Source: Acidimicrobiaceae bacterium
GTDB lineage: Bacteria > Actinomycetota > Acidimicrobiia > Acidimicrobiales > Aldehydirespiratoraceae
Length of the DNA: 64,000 nucleotides
Direction of reading: 5' to 3'
Assembly: GCA_026708645.1 (NCBI GenBank)
Contig: JAPOUM010000040.1
Coordinates: forward strand, 124,001 to 188,000
The position numbers and the translations under genes were made by a program. The notes below the pieces were generated by a model that was given only the letters and a program-made list of their open reading frames with translations, did no database searches and had not been told where the DNA came from. Position 1 is the stretch's first letter; each line of letters opens with the position of its first letter. Below are positions 1-8,345 of this stretch, in pieces.

Positions 1-2
1 GC

Positions 3-1112
3 CAAGTCGTGTTCGTCGAGGGCGCCCTGCCGGGCGAGCTGGTGAGCGCGGACGTGGTCAGCGTCGACCGACGCTGGTCCCGCGCCCGTGTCACCGACGT
101 GCTCGAAGCGTCGCCGCATCGCGTGCCCGTGGCTTGCGAGCATCACCTGTCGGGCTGCGGGGGCTGCGACATGCTGCATGTGGACGCCCGCGCCCAGATG
201 CAGATGAAGGCGTCGATCGCCTTGGATCAGCTGACCCGCTGCGGCGTCGACGCGCCCATGCCGGAGTTGCGAATGCTCGACGCCGACCGGGGCCGCACCA
301 CCGTGCGGGCCGCGGTGGTCGGCGGACGGGCCGGTTTCAGGGCCCGTTCCAGCCATGAAGTGGTGGTGCCCGAAGATTGCGGCGCCGTGGACGACCGCGC
401 CGAGGAACTGCTGGTCGAAGGTCGTTACGGATCCGCCGAGAAAGTGGTCATCCGGGTGGGCGCCCGCACCGGCGAGCGGATGGTGGTGGTGGCCCCCAAA
501 GCGGAGGAAGTCTCGGTGCCTGACGATGTGACGGTGGTCGGAAGCGACGAGCTCGACGCCGACCGGCGCGCCTGGATACACGAGGAACTGTCGGGGCGCC
601 GCTGGAGGATCTCGGCGCGGTCCTTCTTTCAGAACAGGCCGGCGGGCGCCGAAGCGCTCATCGACGAAGTGTCCGAAATGGTGGAGGAGCTCGCCGACGA
701 CGGCCCTTTGGTGGACGCCTACGCGGGCGTCGGGCTGTTCGCGGGGACGCTCGGCGACGGCCGCAAGGTCACCGCCATCGAGAAGTGCGCCCACGCCGCC
801 GCGGACGCACGGGTCAACCTGGACGAGAAGGCCAAAGTGCTGCGCATCCCGGTGGAGCGCTGGCGCCCCTCACCGGCCAGCGTGCTGGTGGCGGACCCGG
901 CGCGCCCGGGGCTCGGCGAGGCGGCGCTGCGCCCGCTGCTGTCTTGCCGCCCCAAGCTGATCGTGTTAGTGAGTTGCGACCCGTCGTCGTTCGCCGCGGA
1001 CGCGCACCGCATCATCGACGCCGGCTACAGGCTGGACAGATGGACGGTGGTCGACCTGTTCCCGCTGACTTCGCACATAGAGACGGTCACGGCCTTCGTC
1101 GCAGCCGCCTAG
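3..1112 (+). CDS. RNA uracil-C5 methyltransferase (RumA/TrmA family), 5' end outside window
   Basis: Transfers a methyl group from S-adenosylmethionine to C5 of a uridine in rRNA or tRNA. Seen, numbering from the GTG at 9: a TRAM-like opening (FVEGALPGE), iron-sulphur ligands C43, C50 and C53 (C-x6-CGGC) plus C124, the FFQNRPAG segment at 206-213, the SAM loop DAYAGVGLF at 236-244, and the catalytic Cys C323 in VSCDPSS. The frame stays open to the window edge (Gln and Val codons precede the GTG) and a TRAM domain normally has a few more residues, so the true start is probably upstream. Which nucleotide is methylated cannot be read from the sequence. Confidence 0.85.
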   Translation, partial: QVVFVEGALPGELVSADVVSVDRRWSRARVTDVLEASPHRVPVACEHHLSGCGGCDMLHVDARAQMQMKASIALDQLTRCGVDAPMPELRMLDADRGRTTVRAAVVGGRAGFRARSSHEVVVPEDCGAVDDRAEELLVEGRYGSAEKVVIRVGARTGERMVVVAPKAEEVSVPDDVTVVGSDELDADRRAWIHEELSGRRWRISARSFFQNRPAGAEALIDEVSEMVEELADDGPLVDAYAGVGLFAGTLGDGRKVTAIEKCAHAAADARVNLDEKAKVLRIPVERWRPSPASVLVADPARPGLGEAALRPLLSCRPKLIVLVSCDPSSFAADAHRIIDAGYRLDRWTVVDLFPLTSHIETVTAFVAAA

Positions 1113-1175
1113 AACTCGGCGTCGACGGTGCTGCGGCGGCGCTGCGGGTCTGCTGCGAGCGCGATGGCGACGCGC

Positions 1176-2078
1176 TCAGAAGTGCCAGTCGTAGGGCGAC
1201 CAGTCGGCGGAGCGCTTCTGGAGGAAGGCGTCCCTTCCTTCGGCCGCCTCCTCGGTCATGTAGGCCAGCCGGGTGGCCTCGCCGGCGAAGACCTGCTGGC
1301 CGATCAGCCCGTCGTCGGCGAGATTCAAGGCGAACTTCACCATGCGCTGCGCAGTGGGGCTCTTGGAGTTGATCTCGCCGGCCCATTGCAGAGCCACAGT
1401 CTCGAGATCGCCGTGAGTCACCGCCTGGTTGACCATGCCCATCTCGACGGCTTCGGCCGCTGTGTAGGTGCGCCCCAGAAAGAAGATCTCACGCGCCTTC
1501 TTCTGGCCGGTCATGCGGGCTAGGTAGGCCGAGCCGAAACCGCCGTCGAAGCTGGCGACGTCGGTGTCGGTCTGCTTGAAGAGGCCGTGCTCGGCGCTGG
1601 CCAGGGTCAAGTCGGCCACGGCGTGCAGGCTGTGGCCTCCGCCCACCGCCCATCCCGGCACCACGGCGATCACCACTTTGGGCATCATGCGTATCAGGCG
1701 CTGCACTTCGAGGATGTGGAGCCGCCCCGAGCGGCCCGCGTCGATGGTGTCGCCGCCGTCGCCTGAGGCGTAGCGGTATCCGTCGCGTCCGCGGATGCGC
1801 TGATCCCCGCCCGAGCAGAAGGCCCAGCCGCCGTCGCGGGGCGACGGCCCGTTGCCGGTGAGCAGCACGCAGCCCACGTCCGGGGTCATGCGCGCGTGGT
1901 CCAGGCAGCGGTAGAGCTCGTCCACGGTGTGCGGCCTGAAAGCGTTGCGCACCTCGGGGCGGTCGAAAGCCACTCTCACGGCACCCTGATCGACGGCCCG
2001 GTGATAGGTGACGTCGCTGAGGTCGTCGAAGCCTTCGACCGTTCTCCAAGCGTCAGGGTCGAATAGTTCTGATACCAC
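1176..2078 (-). CDS. menB: 1,4-dihydroxy-2-naphthoyl-CoA synthase (menaquinone synthesis)
   Basis: Crotonase-fold enzyme that cyclises o-succinylbenzoyl-CoA to dihydroxynaphthoyl-CoA in the cytoplasm. The 300-aa length is normal for the family. Diagnostic stretches: the oxyanion-hole region FCSGGDQRIRGRDGYRY, GWAVGGGHSLH, and FKQTDTDVASFDGGFGSAY. The last is the version with Asp that mycobacterial MenB uses in place of the Gly found in bicarbonate-dependent enterobacterial MenB (family knowledge). The C-terminus ends WSPYDWHF. No other men gene is in the window. It is convergent with the upstream methyltransferase and lies just downstream of hppA on the same strand, 81 bp away. Confidence 0.95.
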   Translation of the reverse strand: MVSELFDPDAWRTVEGFDDLSDVTYHRAVDQGAVRVAFDRPEVRNAFRPHTVDELYRCLDHARMTPDVGCVLLTGNGPSPRDGGWAFCSGGDQRIRGRDGYRYASGDGGDTIDAGRSGRLHILEVQRLIRMMPKVVIAVVPGWAVGGGHSLHAVADLTLASAEHGLFKQTDTDVASFDGGFGSAYLARMTGQKKAREIFFLGRTYTAAEAVEMGMVNQAVTHGDLETVALQWAGEINSKSPTAQRMVKFALNLADDGLIGQQVFAGEATRLAYMTEEAAEGRDAFLQKRSADWSPYDWHF

Positions 2079-2159
2079 GCTTCAACTCCTCCTGCACGAA
2101 GGCTGTGGCTGCGTTTTCAAGCTCCGGCGCGACAGCGGCCCGAGCGCTCGACGGCGCGG

Positions 2160-4250
2160 CTAGACGAAAGCCGAAGCGAACACCAGCGAAACGATCGTCA
2201 TCACCTTGATGAGGATGTTCATCGAGGGGCCGGCGGTGTCTTTGAACGGGTCGCCGACCGTGTCGCCGACCACTGCGGCCTTGTGCGGGTCAGAGCCCTT
2301 GCCGCCGTGGGCGCCGGCTTCGATGTATTTCTTGGCGTTGTCCCAGGCGCCGCCCGCGTTGGCCATGAAGATCGCCACGGCGAAGCCGGTGACCAGAGCC
2401 CCGGCCAGGAAACCTCCCAGAGTGTCCACGTCGATGAAGCCGATGACGAGCGGCACCACCACAGCCAAGGCGCCCGGCGCCAGCATCTCGCGCAGCGAGC
2501 CCCGAGTGGAGATGGCCACGCAGGCGGCAGAGTCGGGCGTCACGCCGGGCTTGCCTTCCCGCAGCCCCGGGATCTCACGGAACTGCCGGCGCACCTCCTC
2601 GATCATCTTGTTGGCCGCCCGGCCGACGGCGTCGATGGTGAGCGCGGCGAACAGGAACGGCACCATCGCGCCGAGGAACAATCCGATGAAGACGTCCACC
2701 GAGCCGATGTCGAGGCTCAGTCCTCCGCCCGCGTTCTCGAGCGCCACCTCGAAGGTTTTGAACAGCGCCAGAGCGGTGAGAGCGGCCGAGCCCACGGCGA
2801 AGCCTTTGGCGATCGCGGCGGTGGTGTTGCCCAGCGAGTCGAGCGCGTCGGTCACTTCCCGCACGCTCGGGTCGAGTTCTGACATTTCGGCGATGCCGCC
2901 TGCGTTGTCGGCTATCGGGCCGTAAGCGTCCACCGACACCACCACGCCGGTGGTGGCCAGCATGCCCACCGCGGCCACGGCGATGCCGTAAATGCCGCCG
3001 AAAGTGTCGTCTCCGAGGGTCTGCTGTCCGCCCCAGTAGGCGACCAGCACGCCGGCTGCGATCAAGCCGACAGAAGCCGCCACCGAGACCATCCCGGCCG
3101 ACACTCCCGACAGCACGGTGGTGGCCGGGCCGGTCTCGGCTTGCGCGGCGATGCGGCGCACCGGGCCGAAATGGTCGCTGGTCCAGATCTCGGCGACCTT
3201 GCCGATGCCCCAGCCGGCCGCTAGCCCGCCGATGACTGCCAGCGGCAACCCGTACCAGGCTTCGAACATGTCGCCGTCGCCGAAGAAGATCCCGCCCATG
3301 ATCAGGGTGCCGACGACGGTGAGGATCATGGCCACCGTGGTGCCTCTATGCAGCTGACGGGACAGCGCCTTGACGTCGGTGCTGGCGCCGCCGCGCACCG
3401 CGAACGAGCCGATGATGGCGCCGATCATGCCCACGAAGGCGATAGCCATGGGGAACATCAGCAGGCGCATGTTCCAGTCTTGGCCGGCTGCTTCGGCGGT
3501 CAGCCCGAAGCTGAAAGCCGTCAGAGCCACCGGCGCGATGATCGAGCCCGAGTAGCTCTCGAAAAGGTCGGCGCCCATGCCGGCCACGTCGCCGACGTTG
3601 TCGCCCACAGCGTCGGCGATGGTCGCCGGGTTGCGCGGGTCGTCCTCGGGTATCCCGGCTTCGACTTTGCCGACCAGGTCGCCGCCCACGTCGGCGGCTT
3701 TGGTGTAGATGCCTCCGCCCACACGAGAGAACAGGGCGATGGAGCTGGCGCCGAGCCCGAAAGCTGTGAAGATCTCGAAAGCGTCGTCGGTTCCGATCCA
3801 TTCCACGAACAGCAGATAGGTGAAGGTCAAGCCCAGAAGCGACAGTCCGGCCACCGAGAAGCCCATCACCGCACCGCCTCGGAAGGCCAGCGGCAGAGCT
3901 TTGGAGGGTCCTTCGATGGCGGCGTTGGTGGTGCGGGCGTTGGCCATGGTGGCGACGGTCATGCCCGCATAACCGGCGCCGGCCGACAGCGCAGCTCCGA
4001 GCAGATAGCTCAAGAACGACAGCGTCACCCCGGTTATCAGCGGGATCAGCACGGCCATGACCACCACGAAGCCGGCCACCCAGGTGTACTCCTGGCGCAG
4101 GAAGGCCCGTGCTCCGGCCTGGATCTGCTTCATGATCGAGACCATGCGTTCGTTGCCGGCCGGGGCGGCCGACACTTTGCGGTAGTAGAAGACCGCCAGA
4201 GCCAGCGCGGCCAGCGCGGAGACCAGCGCGATGTAGGGGATGGCTTGCAA
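2160..4250 (-). CDS. hppA: Membrane-bound ion-translocating pyrophosphatase
   Basis: Hydrolyses pyrophosphate and pumps H+ (or Na+) across the membrane. 696 aa with about 16 hydrophobic segments. Seen: the catalytic block DVGGDLVGKVEAGIPEDD followed by DAVGDNVGDVAGMGADLFES, and the C-terminal GDTVGDPFKDTAGPS. The segment GNTTAAIAKG has Ala where K+-independent enzymes have Lys, so the K+-dependent type is inferred. The frame is open for 164 more codons upstream, but that stretch is Arg/Pro-rich and unlike the family. The TTG at 4250 starts a typical first membrane helix (LQAIPYIALVSALAALA) and has an AGGAG seven bases before it, so this start was chosen. Confidence 0.94.
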   Translation of the reverse strand: MQAIPYIALVSALAALALAVFYYRKVSAAPAGNERMVSIMKQIQAGARAFLRQEYTWVAGFVVVMAVLIPLITGVTLSFLSYLLGAALSAGAGYAGMTVATMANARTTNAAIEGPSKALPLAFRGGAVMGFSVAGLSLLGLTFTYLLFVEWIGTDDAFEIFTAFGLGASSIALFSRVGGGIYTKAADVGGDLVGKVEAGIPEDDPRNPATIADAVGDNVGDVAGMGADLFESYSGSIIAPVALTAFSFGLTAEAAGQDWNMRLLMFPMAIAFVGMIGAIIGSFAVRGGASTDVKALSRQLHRGTTVAMILTVVGTLIMGGIFFGDGDMFEAWYGLPLAVIGGLAAGWGIGKVAEIWTSDHFGPVRRIAAQAETGPATTVLSGVSAGMVSVAASVGLIAAGVLVAYWGGQQTLGDDTFGGIYGIAVAAVGMLATTGVVVSVDAYGPIADNAGGIAEMSELDPSVREVTDALDSLGNTTAAIAKGFAVGSAALTALALFKTFEVALENAGGGLSLDIGSVDVFIGLFLGAMVPFLFAALTIDAVGRAANKMIEEVRRQFREIPGLREGKPGVTPDSAACVAISTRGSLREMLAPGALAVVVPLVIGFIDVDTLGGFLAGALVTGFAVAIFMANAGGAWDNAKKYIEAGAHGGKGSDPHKAAVVGDTVGDPFKDTAGPSMNILIKVMTIVSLVFASAFV

Positions 4251-4257
4251 GGGACTG

Positions 4258-4262
4258 CTCCT
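4258..4262 (-). promoter_or_regulatory. Ribosome binding site that fixes the TTG start of hppA
   Basis: AGGAG on the minus strand with a 7-nt spacer to the TTG codon. It decides between the 696-aa product and a 164-residue longer open frame. Confidence 0.75.
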
Positions 4263-4438
4263 GTCGTGGGGGATTCGGGGCGTGCGGGTTTCTGTCGTGT
4301 GGTTTCTGTCGTGTGGTTTCTGGGCGCGATGCTCGTGTTGCGACGCTTCGAGACGACGGATCAGCCTACTGTTGCATGTATGTCCCTGTTGCGTATATGG
4401 CCTCACCCATGGCCTCAGTGTCAGACGCCGCCTCCGGC

Positions 4439-5224
4439 ATGACCGGCACGGCGCGCCGGCAGCGCCCGCGGGGCAAGGCCGCGCTTCGTGTTGCCATGCG
4501 AGACCGGAGAGCCCGTTTGAGCCCTGCCGAGACGGCCGCGGCCGGGGCGGACGCGTCACGGCGACTGCGGAGGCTGGCGGCGGTCGCCGAGGCTCGCTGC
4601 TTGGGGGTTTACGGGGCGGAGCGCGGCGAGGTTCCCCTGGACGCGCTCCTGGCGCGGCTGGGCCGGGCGACGCTGACGCTGCCGCGCGTGGCGGGCGACC
4701 GCCTGGAGTTCGTCGCCTGGCGGCCCGGCGAGCGGGTCGCACGGGGGGCTTTCGGCATCGCTGAGCCGGTCGCCGGGGAGGTGGTCGACTTGGCGGACCA
4801 CGACGTGGTTCTGGTGCCGGTGGTCGCTTTCGACGAGCGCTGTCGCCGTCTCGGCCAGGGCGGCGGGTTCTACGACCGCGCCTTGGCCGGCTCTGCCTTG
4901 CCTGGTACTGCTTTGCCTGGCTCTGCTTTGCCTGGCTCTGCTTTGAGTGATCCTGCCTTGAGTGTCCGCGCCTTGACAGACCCTGACTTGGCCAGCCCTG
5001 ACTTGACAGGCCGGCAGGTCGATGCTGCGTCCGCTGCGGCGCCGGCGGGGCCCGAGGGGGAGTCCGCGCCGCGGGCCGTGCCGGAGACCGGGCCGATAGC
5101 CGTCGGGGTGGCGCACTGGTTCCAGCGCGTCGCCAGGGTGCCGACCGACGACTGGGATGTGGCGCTCGACGCTGTGGTGACCGACCGCGAGACGCTGATC
5201 TCGCCGCAGGGACGGCTCGCGTGA
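4439..5224 (+). CDS. 5-formyltetrahydrofolate cyclo-ligase with an inserted pentapeptide array
   Basis: ATP-dependent conversion of 5-formyl-THF to 5,10-methenyl-THF. The N-terminal part (GKAALRVAMRDRRARLSP) and the ATP/substrate loop LVPVVAFDERCRRLGQGGGF then YDR are clear. The last family motif, IAVGVAHWFQR...VPTDDWDVALDAVVT, follows only after about 65 extra residues. These contain eight five-residue units (GSALP, GTALP, GSALP, GSALS and so on) and a Pro/Ala/Glu linker. In ordinary family members the two motifs are close together, so the gene looks like an intact enzyme with a surface insertion. ATG at 4439 is the start closest to the family N-terminus; ATGs at 4397 and 4409 are in frame. 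It runs divergently from hppA. Confidence 0.86.
   Translation: MTGTARRQRPRGKAALRVAMRDRRARLSPAETAAAGADASRRLRRLAAVAEARCLGVYGAERGEVPLDALLARLGRATLTLPRVAGDRLEFVAWRPGERVARGAFGIAEPVAGEVVDLADHDVVLVPVVAFDERCRRLGQGGGFYDRALAGSALPGTALPGSALPGSALSDPALSVRALTDPDLASPDLTGRQVDAASAAAPAGPEGESAPRAVPETGPIAVGVAHWFQRVARVPTDDWDVALDAVVTDRETLISPQGRLA
4889..5008 (+). repeat. Eight 15-bp tandem units inside the cyclo-ligase gene
   Basis: Consecutive 15-mers of the form ggctctgctttgcct, drifting gradually along the array (units 1-4 nearly identical, 5-8 diverged). Each encodes a pentapeptide with Ala-Leu or Asp-Leu at the centre: GSALP, GTALP, GSALP, GSALS, DPALS, VRALT, DPDLA, SPDLT. The unit length preserves the frame. 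Confidence 0.9.
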
Positions 5225-5292
5225 GCCGCGTCGGACGCGCCGTGAACGCCCGGGTCTGGCCGACGCCCGGCCCGACAGGCTAGAACATAGCT

Positions 5293-6645
5293 GTGAACGT
5301 CATAGTCGTGGGCGCAGGCGAGGTCGGGTCCTACGTGGCCGCCCGGCTCAGCCATGAGCGCCACAACGTCTCAGTGGTCGACACGCATGCGGGCCGGCTG
5401 CGCCAGCTGGCGGGCGAAGTGGACGTGCTCACCGTGGAAGGCAGCGGCACCCACCCCAGCGTGCTCAAAGACGCCGGCCTCGAAGGCTGCGATCTGGTGG
5501 TGGCGGTCACCAGCAACGACGAGGTCAACCTGGTGATCTCGCTGATCGCCAAGCAGCGGGGCGTCGGCAAGACCATCGTGCGGATCGAGGCCGAGGAGCT
5601 GCGCAGCCGGGCGTCGGCCGAGCTGCGCCAAACCTTTCAGGCCGACTTGGTGATCGACCCCGATCATCAGACCGCCGAGCGGATCCTCAACCTGCTCGAC
5701 TTCCCCGGCGCCTCGGAGATCGCGGTGATGGCCCACGGCGAGGTCATAGTGATCGGCGCCCGTCTCATGGGGGGCGCTCCCATAGTCGGGCGCAAGCTCT
5801 CGGAGATAGCAGCCGACTACGAGCCCGACTGGGAGTTCATGGTCGGGTCCATCTCACGTGGCGAGGACACCTACATCCCTCGCGGCGACTACACCCTGAT
5901 GCCCGACGATCTGGTGCGCGTCGTGTGCGAGCGCCGCGCCCGCCGCCGGGTGGCCCGGCTGCTGGGCCTCGGCGACGGCTCGGTGCGCCGTGTGCTGCTG
6001 CTGGGCGGCGGGCGCACCGCAGAGATCCTGGCGTCGCGTCTGGTGTCGCGCGGCGTCGAGGTGGTGGTCGTCGAACGTGACGAGTCACGGGCGCGAGTGC
6101 TGGCTGAATGCCTCGCCGCGGTGCAGGTGTTCCAGGGAGACATCACCGACGCGGGCCTCCTCGAAGAGACCGGGCTGAGCCGTTTCGATGTGGTGGCAGC
6201 GCTCACCGGAGAGGACGAGGCCAACATCCTGGCATGCCTCTACGCCAAATCCGTCGGTGCTTCCGAGACCATCGCAGTGGTCCACAAGCTGGCGCTGCTG
6301 TCGCTGCTGGGCTCGGCCGGCGTGGATGTGGCCCTGTCGCCTCGCACCGCCACAGCCGACGGCGTGATGCGTTTCGTGCGCGGCGACGTGGCCGCGGTGG
6401 CGACCTTCCTGGAGTCCGACGCCGAAGTGCTGGAACTGGAAGTGGCGCCGGGCTGCGCCGCGGACGGCGCGGTGGTGAAAGACCTGAACCTTCCCAAGAG
6501 CGTGCTCATCGGCGCGATAGTGCGCGACGGCAAGCCTCACATCGCCCGCGGTCGCAGCCGGCTGCGGGGACGCGACCATGTGGTCGCCTTCGCCACCCCG
6601 GACTCGGTGCAGGAGGTCCGTCGGCTGCTGACGTGCGACGGTTAA
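5293..6645 (+). CDS. trkA: TrkA-type potassium uptake regulator with two RCK domains
   Basis: Cytoplasmic NAD(H)/nucleotide-binding gating subunit of the Trk potassium channel. 450 aa, two tandem RCK units. The first opens with the Rossmann motif VVGAGEVGSYVA and continues with VVDTH and VAVTSNDEVN. The second starts near residue 233 (VLLLGGGRTAEILA) and continues with VVVERDESRA and ALTGEDEANI. Each is followed by a TrkA-C-like beta segment (VIGARL...PIVGRKLSEI; AVVKDLNLPKSVLIGAI). GTG start. It is the first gene of a run with two trkH genes on the same strand, so the complex it gates is probably encoded right behind it. Confidence 0.93.
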   Translation: MNVIVVGAGEVGSYVAARLSHERHNVSVVDTHAGRLRQLAGEVDVLTVEGSGTHPSVLKDAGLEGCDLVVAVTSNDEVNLVISLIAKQRGVGKTIVRIEAEELRSRASAELRQTFQADLVIDPDHQTAERILNLLDFPGASEIAVMAHGEVIVIGARLMGGAPIVGRKLSEIAADYEPDWEFMVGSISRGEDTYIPRGDYTLMPDDLVRVVCERRARRRVARLLGLGDGSVRRVLLLGGGRTAEILASRLVSRGVEVVVVERDESRARVLAECLAAVQVFQGDITDAGLLEETGLSRFDVVAALTGEDEANILACLYAKSVGASETIAVVHKLALLSLLGSAGVDVALSPRTATADGVMRFVRGDVAAVATFLESDAEVLELEVAPGCAADGAVVKDLNLPKSVLIGAIVRDGKPHIARGRSRLRGRDHVVAFATPDSVQEVRRLLTCDG

Positions 6646-6647
6646 TC

Positions 6648-6695
6648 CGTTCGGGCCGCCGTTCGGGCCGCCGTTCGGGCCGCCGTTCGGGCCGC
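6648..6695 (+). repeat. Four perfect 12-bp tandem repeats between trkA and trkH
   Basis: Unit cgttcgggccgc, four uninterrupted copies starting two bases after the trkA stop. In the trkH frame it would read Arg-Ser-Gly-Arg four times if translation began at the GTG at 6633, giving a strongly basic cytoplasmic tail. Copy-number changes would not shift the frame. Confidence 0.9.
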
Positions 6696-6728
6696 CGACC
6701 GGCTCTGGCTCTGCGGCGCCCCGGCGCC

Positions 6729-8345
6729 ATGCGCCGCGCCCGGCCGCTGCTGGGCGCGGCCGCCGAACCGTCGACCGCGCGAATCGTGTCGTGGCCGCTG
6801 GCGGCTGTCGCGGACACGGGCCTGACTCTGGGGCTGGTCACCACGGCGTGCGGTCTGGCCGGATTGGGCGACGACAACGCCGACGCTGCCGTCATCGTCG
6901 GGGCGGGCCTGGCCTGCGCCGCGGCGGCTTTCGTCGCCCGGCGCAGAGTGGCGCCGCCGCCGCTGCCCGGTGCGGGCCGCGTCTTCGCCGGCATCGGCAT
7001 GCTGTGGACCGCTCTGGTGCTGTTCGGCGCGGCGCTCTATGCGGGCAGCGGCACGCTGACGCAAATAGATGACGCTCTCGTCGAATCTGCTGCCGGTTTC
7101 ACCACCACCTCGCTGACTCTTCTGGACGCCGCGGAGACGTCGCGCAGCGTGCTGCTGTTCAGGTCGGCCAGCAGCTGGGTGGGCGGGCTCACGGCGGTGA
7201 TGATCGCAGTGGTGACGCTGCCCACAGTGCTGCGGTCCACTTCGCTGATCGGCTACAGAACCCAGAGGCGGGGCTTCGACCTCGTGCCCAACCCCAGAGT
7301 CGGCACACGCCGGGTGCTGCTGATCTACTGCGGTTTCACGGCGCTCTGCTGGGCCGCCTACCTGCTCACCGGCCTCGGATTCGTGGATGCTCTGGTGCTG
7401 GCGTCGGGCACCGTCTCCACAGGCGGCTTCACCGGCAGGGCCGACTCTCTGGCGGGCTTCGGCTTCGGCGCCCAGCTGGTGGCGTTCTTCGGGATGCTGT
7501 TGGCGGGGGCCGGGGTTTTCGTGATCTGGTGGATGGCGCGCGGCCGGCTGAGGCCCCTGTGGCGCTCGGGCGAGCTGCGGGCCTTCCTGGTGCTGTTGGC
7601 GTTGGCGACGCCGGCGATGGCACTGCACAGCGGAGTCGGCTGGGGCGAGGCCGCCTTCATGGCTGTCTCGGCGATGAGCACCACCGGCTTCGCGGTGAGC
7701 GACTGGACCGTGTGGGGCACCGCCGCCACGGTGGTGCTGCTGGCCGGCGCGGGCATCGGCTCGATGATGGGCTCTCCCGGGGGCGGGCTGAAAGTGATGC
7801 GTGCCCAGCTGTTGATGGGCGCCGCCGGAGGCGAGCTGAGACGCCAGCTCGACCCTCGCGCGGTGGTGCTGGTGCGGCGCGACGACGAGACCCTCACCCA
7901 GCGCACCCTCGACCGCTTGGGCGGGCATCAGATCGCCTATGTGACCCTGGTCGGCGCGGGGGCGATGCTGCTGGGCGTGGCTGGAGGCACGCTGGTGGGC
8001 AGCGTCTGGGGCTCGGTCAGCGCCGTGTCCACATTCGGGCCTGCGATGGGCGAGATCGGGGCTTTCGGCCAGCTGTCGGGCGTGGACCGGCTGGAGCGGC
8101 TGGCTCTGGCGCCGGTGATGATGGCGGGGCGCATGCCGGTGCCGTCGGTGCTGGCGGGCATCGGCCTGCTGCTGAGCTTGTGCAAGGCGGCGCTGTGGCG
8201 CGGACGCTACTGGCGCTCCGGCGCCGTGGCGCGCCTGCGTGGTGAGCCCGCGTCTCCGCAAGCCGCCGAGCAGCAGCGCTCCGACGCTGAGCAGCTTGCG
8301 GAGGACGGGTCCGCGGGCGCGCGGTTCGAGGGCCGCAGTGGCTAG
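6729..8345 (+). CDS. trkH: TrkH-type potassium channel subunit, divergent paralogue
   Basis: Integral membrane subunit of potassium uptake, about 538 aa from this ATG, many hydrophobic segments. Four pore-loop-like segments are visible: SAAGFTTTS, STGGFTGRAD, STTGFAVSDW and STFGPAMGEIG. The usual cytoplasmic loop GCSGSTAGGIKVMR is changed to GSMMGSPGGGLKVMR. An in-frame GTG at 6633 overlaps the trkA stop by 13 nt and would add an (RSGR)4 tail; AGGAGG lies 16 nt before that GTG, too far for a normal site. The stop overlaps the start of the next trkH (GTGGCTAG), so the two are translationally coupled. The changed loop suggests altered gating or a heteromeric partner role (inference). Confidence 0.88.
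   Translation: MRRARPLLGAAAEPSTARIVSWPLAAVADTGLTLGLVTTACGLAGLGDDNADAAVIVGAGLACAAAAFVARRRVAPPPLPGAGRVFAGIGMLWTALVLFGAALYAGSGTLTQIDDALVESAAGFTTTSLTLLDAAETSRSVLLFRSASSWVGGLTAVMIAVVTLPTVLRSTSLIGYRTQRRGFDLVPNPRVGTRRVLLIYCGFTALCWAAYLLTGLGFVDALVLASGTVSTGGFTGRADSLAGFGFGAQLVAFFGMLLAGAGVFVIWWMARGRLRPLWRSGELRAFLVLLALATPAMALHSGVGWGEAAFMAVSAMSTTGFAVSDWTVWGTAATVVLLAGAGIGSMMGSPGGGLKVMRAQLLMGAAGGELRRQLDPRAVVLVRRDDETLTQRTLDRLGGHQIAYVTLVGAGAMLLGVAGGTLVGSVWGSVSAVSTFGPAMGEIGAFGQLSGVDRLERLALAPVMMAGRMPVPSVLAGIGLLLSLCKAALWRGRYWRSGAVARLRGEPASPQAAEQQRSDAEQLAEDGSAGARFEGRSG

Noticed and set aside
4251-4742. 164-residue N-terminal extension of HppA
   Set aside because: Arg/Pro/Ala-rich and overlapping the divergent folate gene; a good SD precedes the TTG at 4250.
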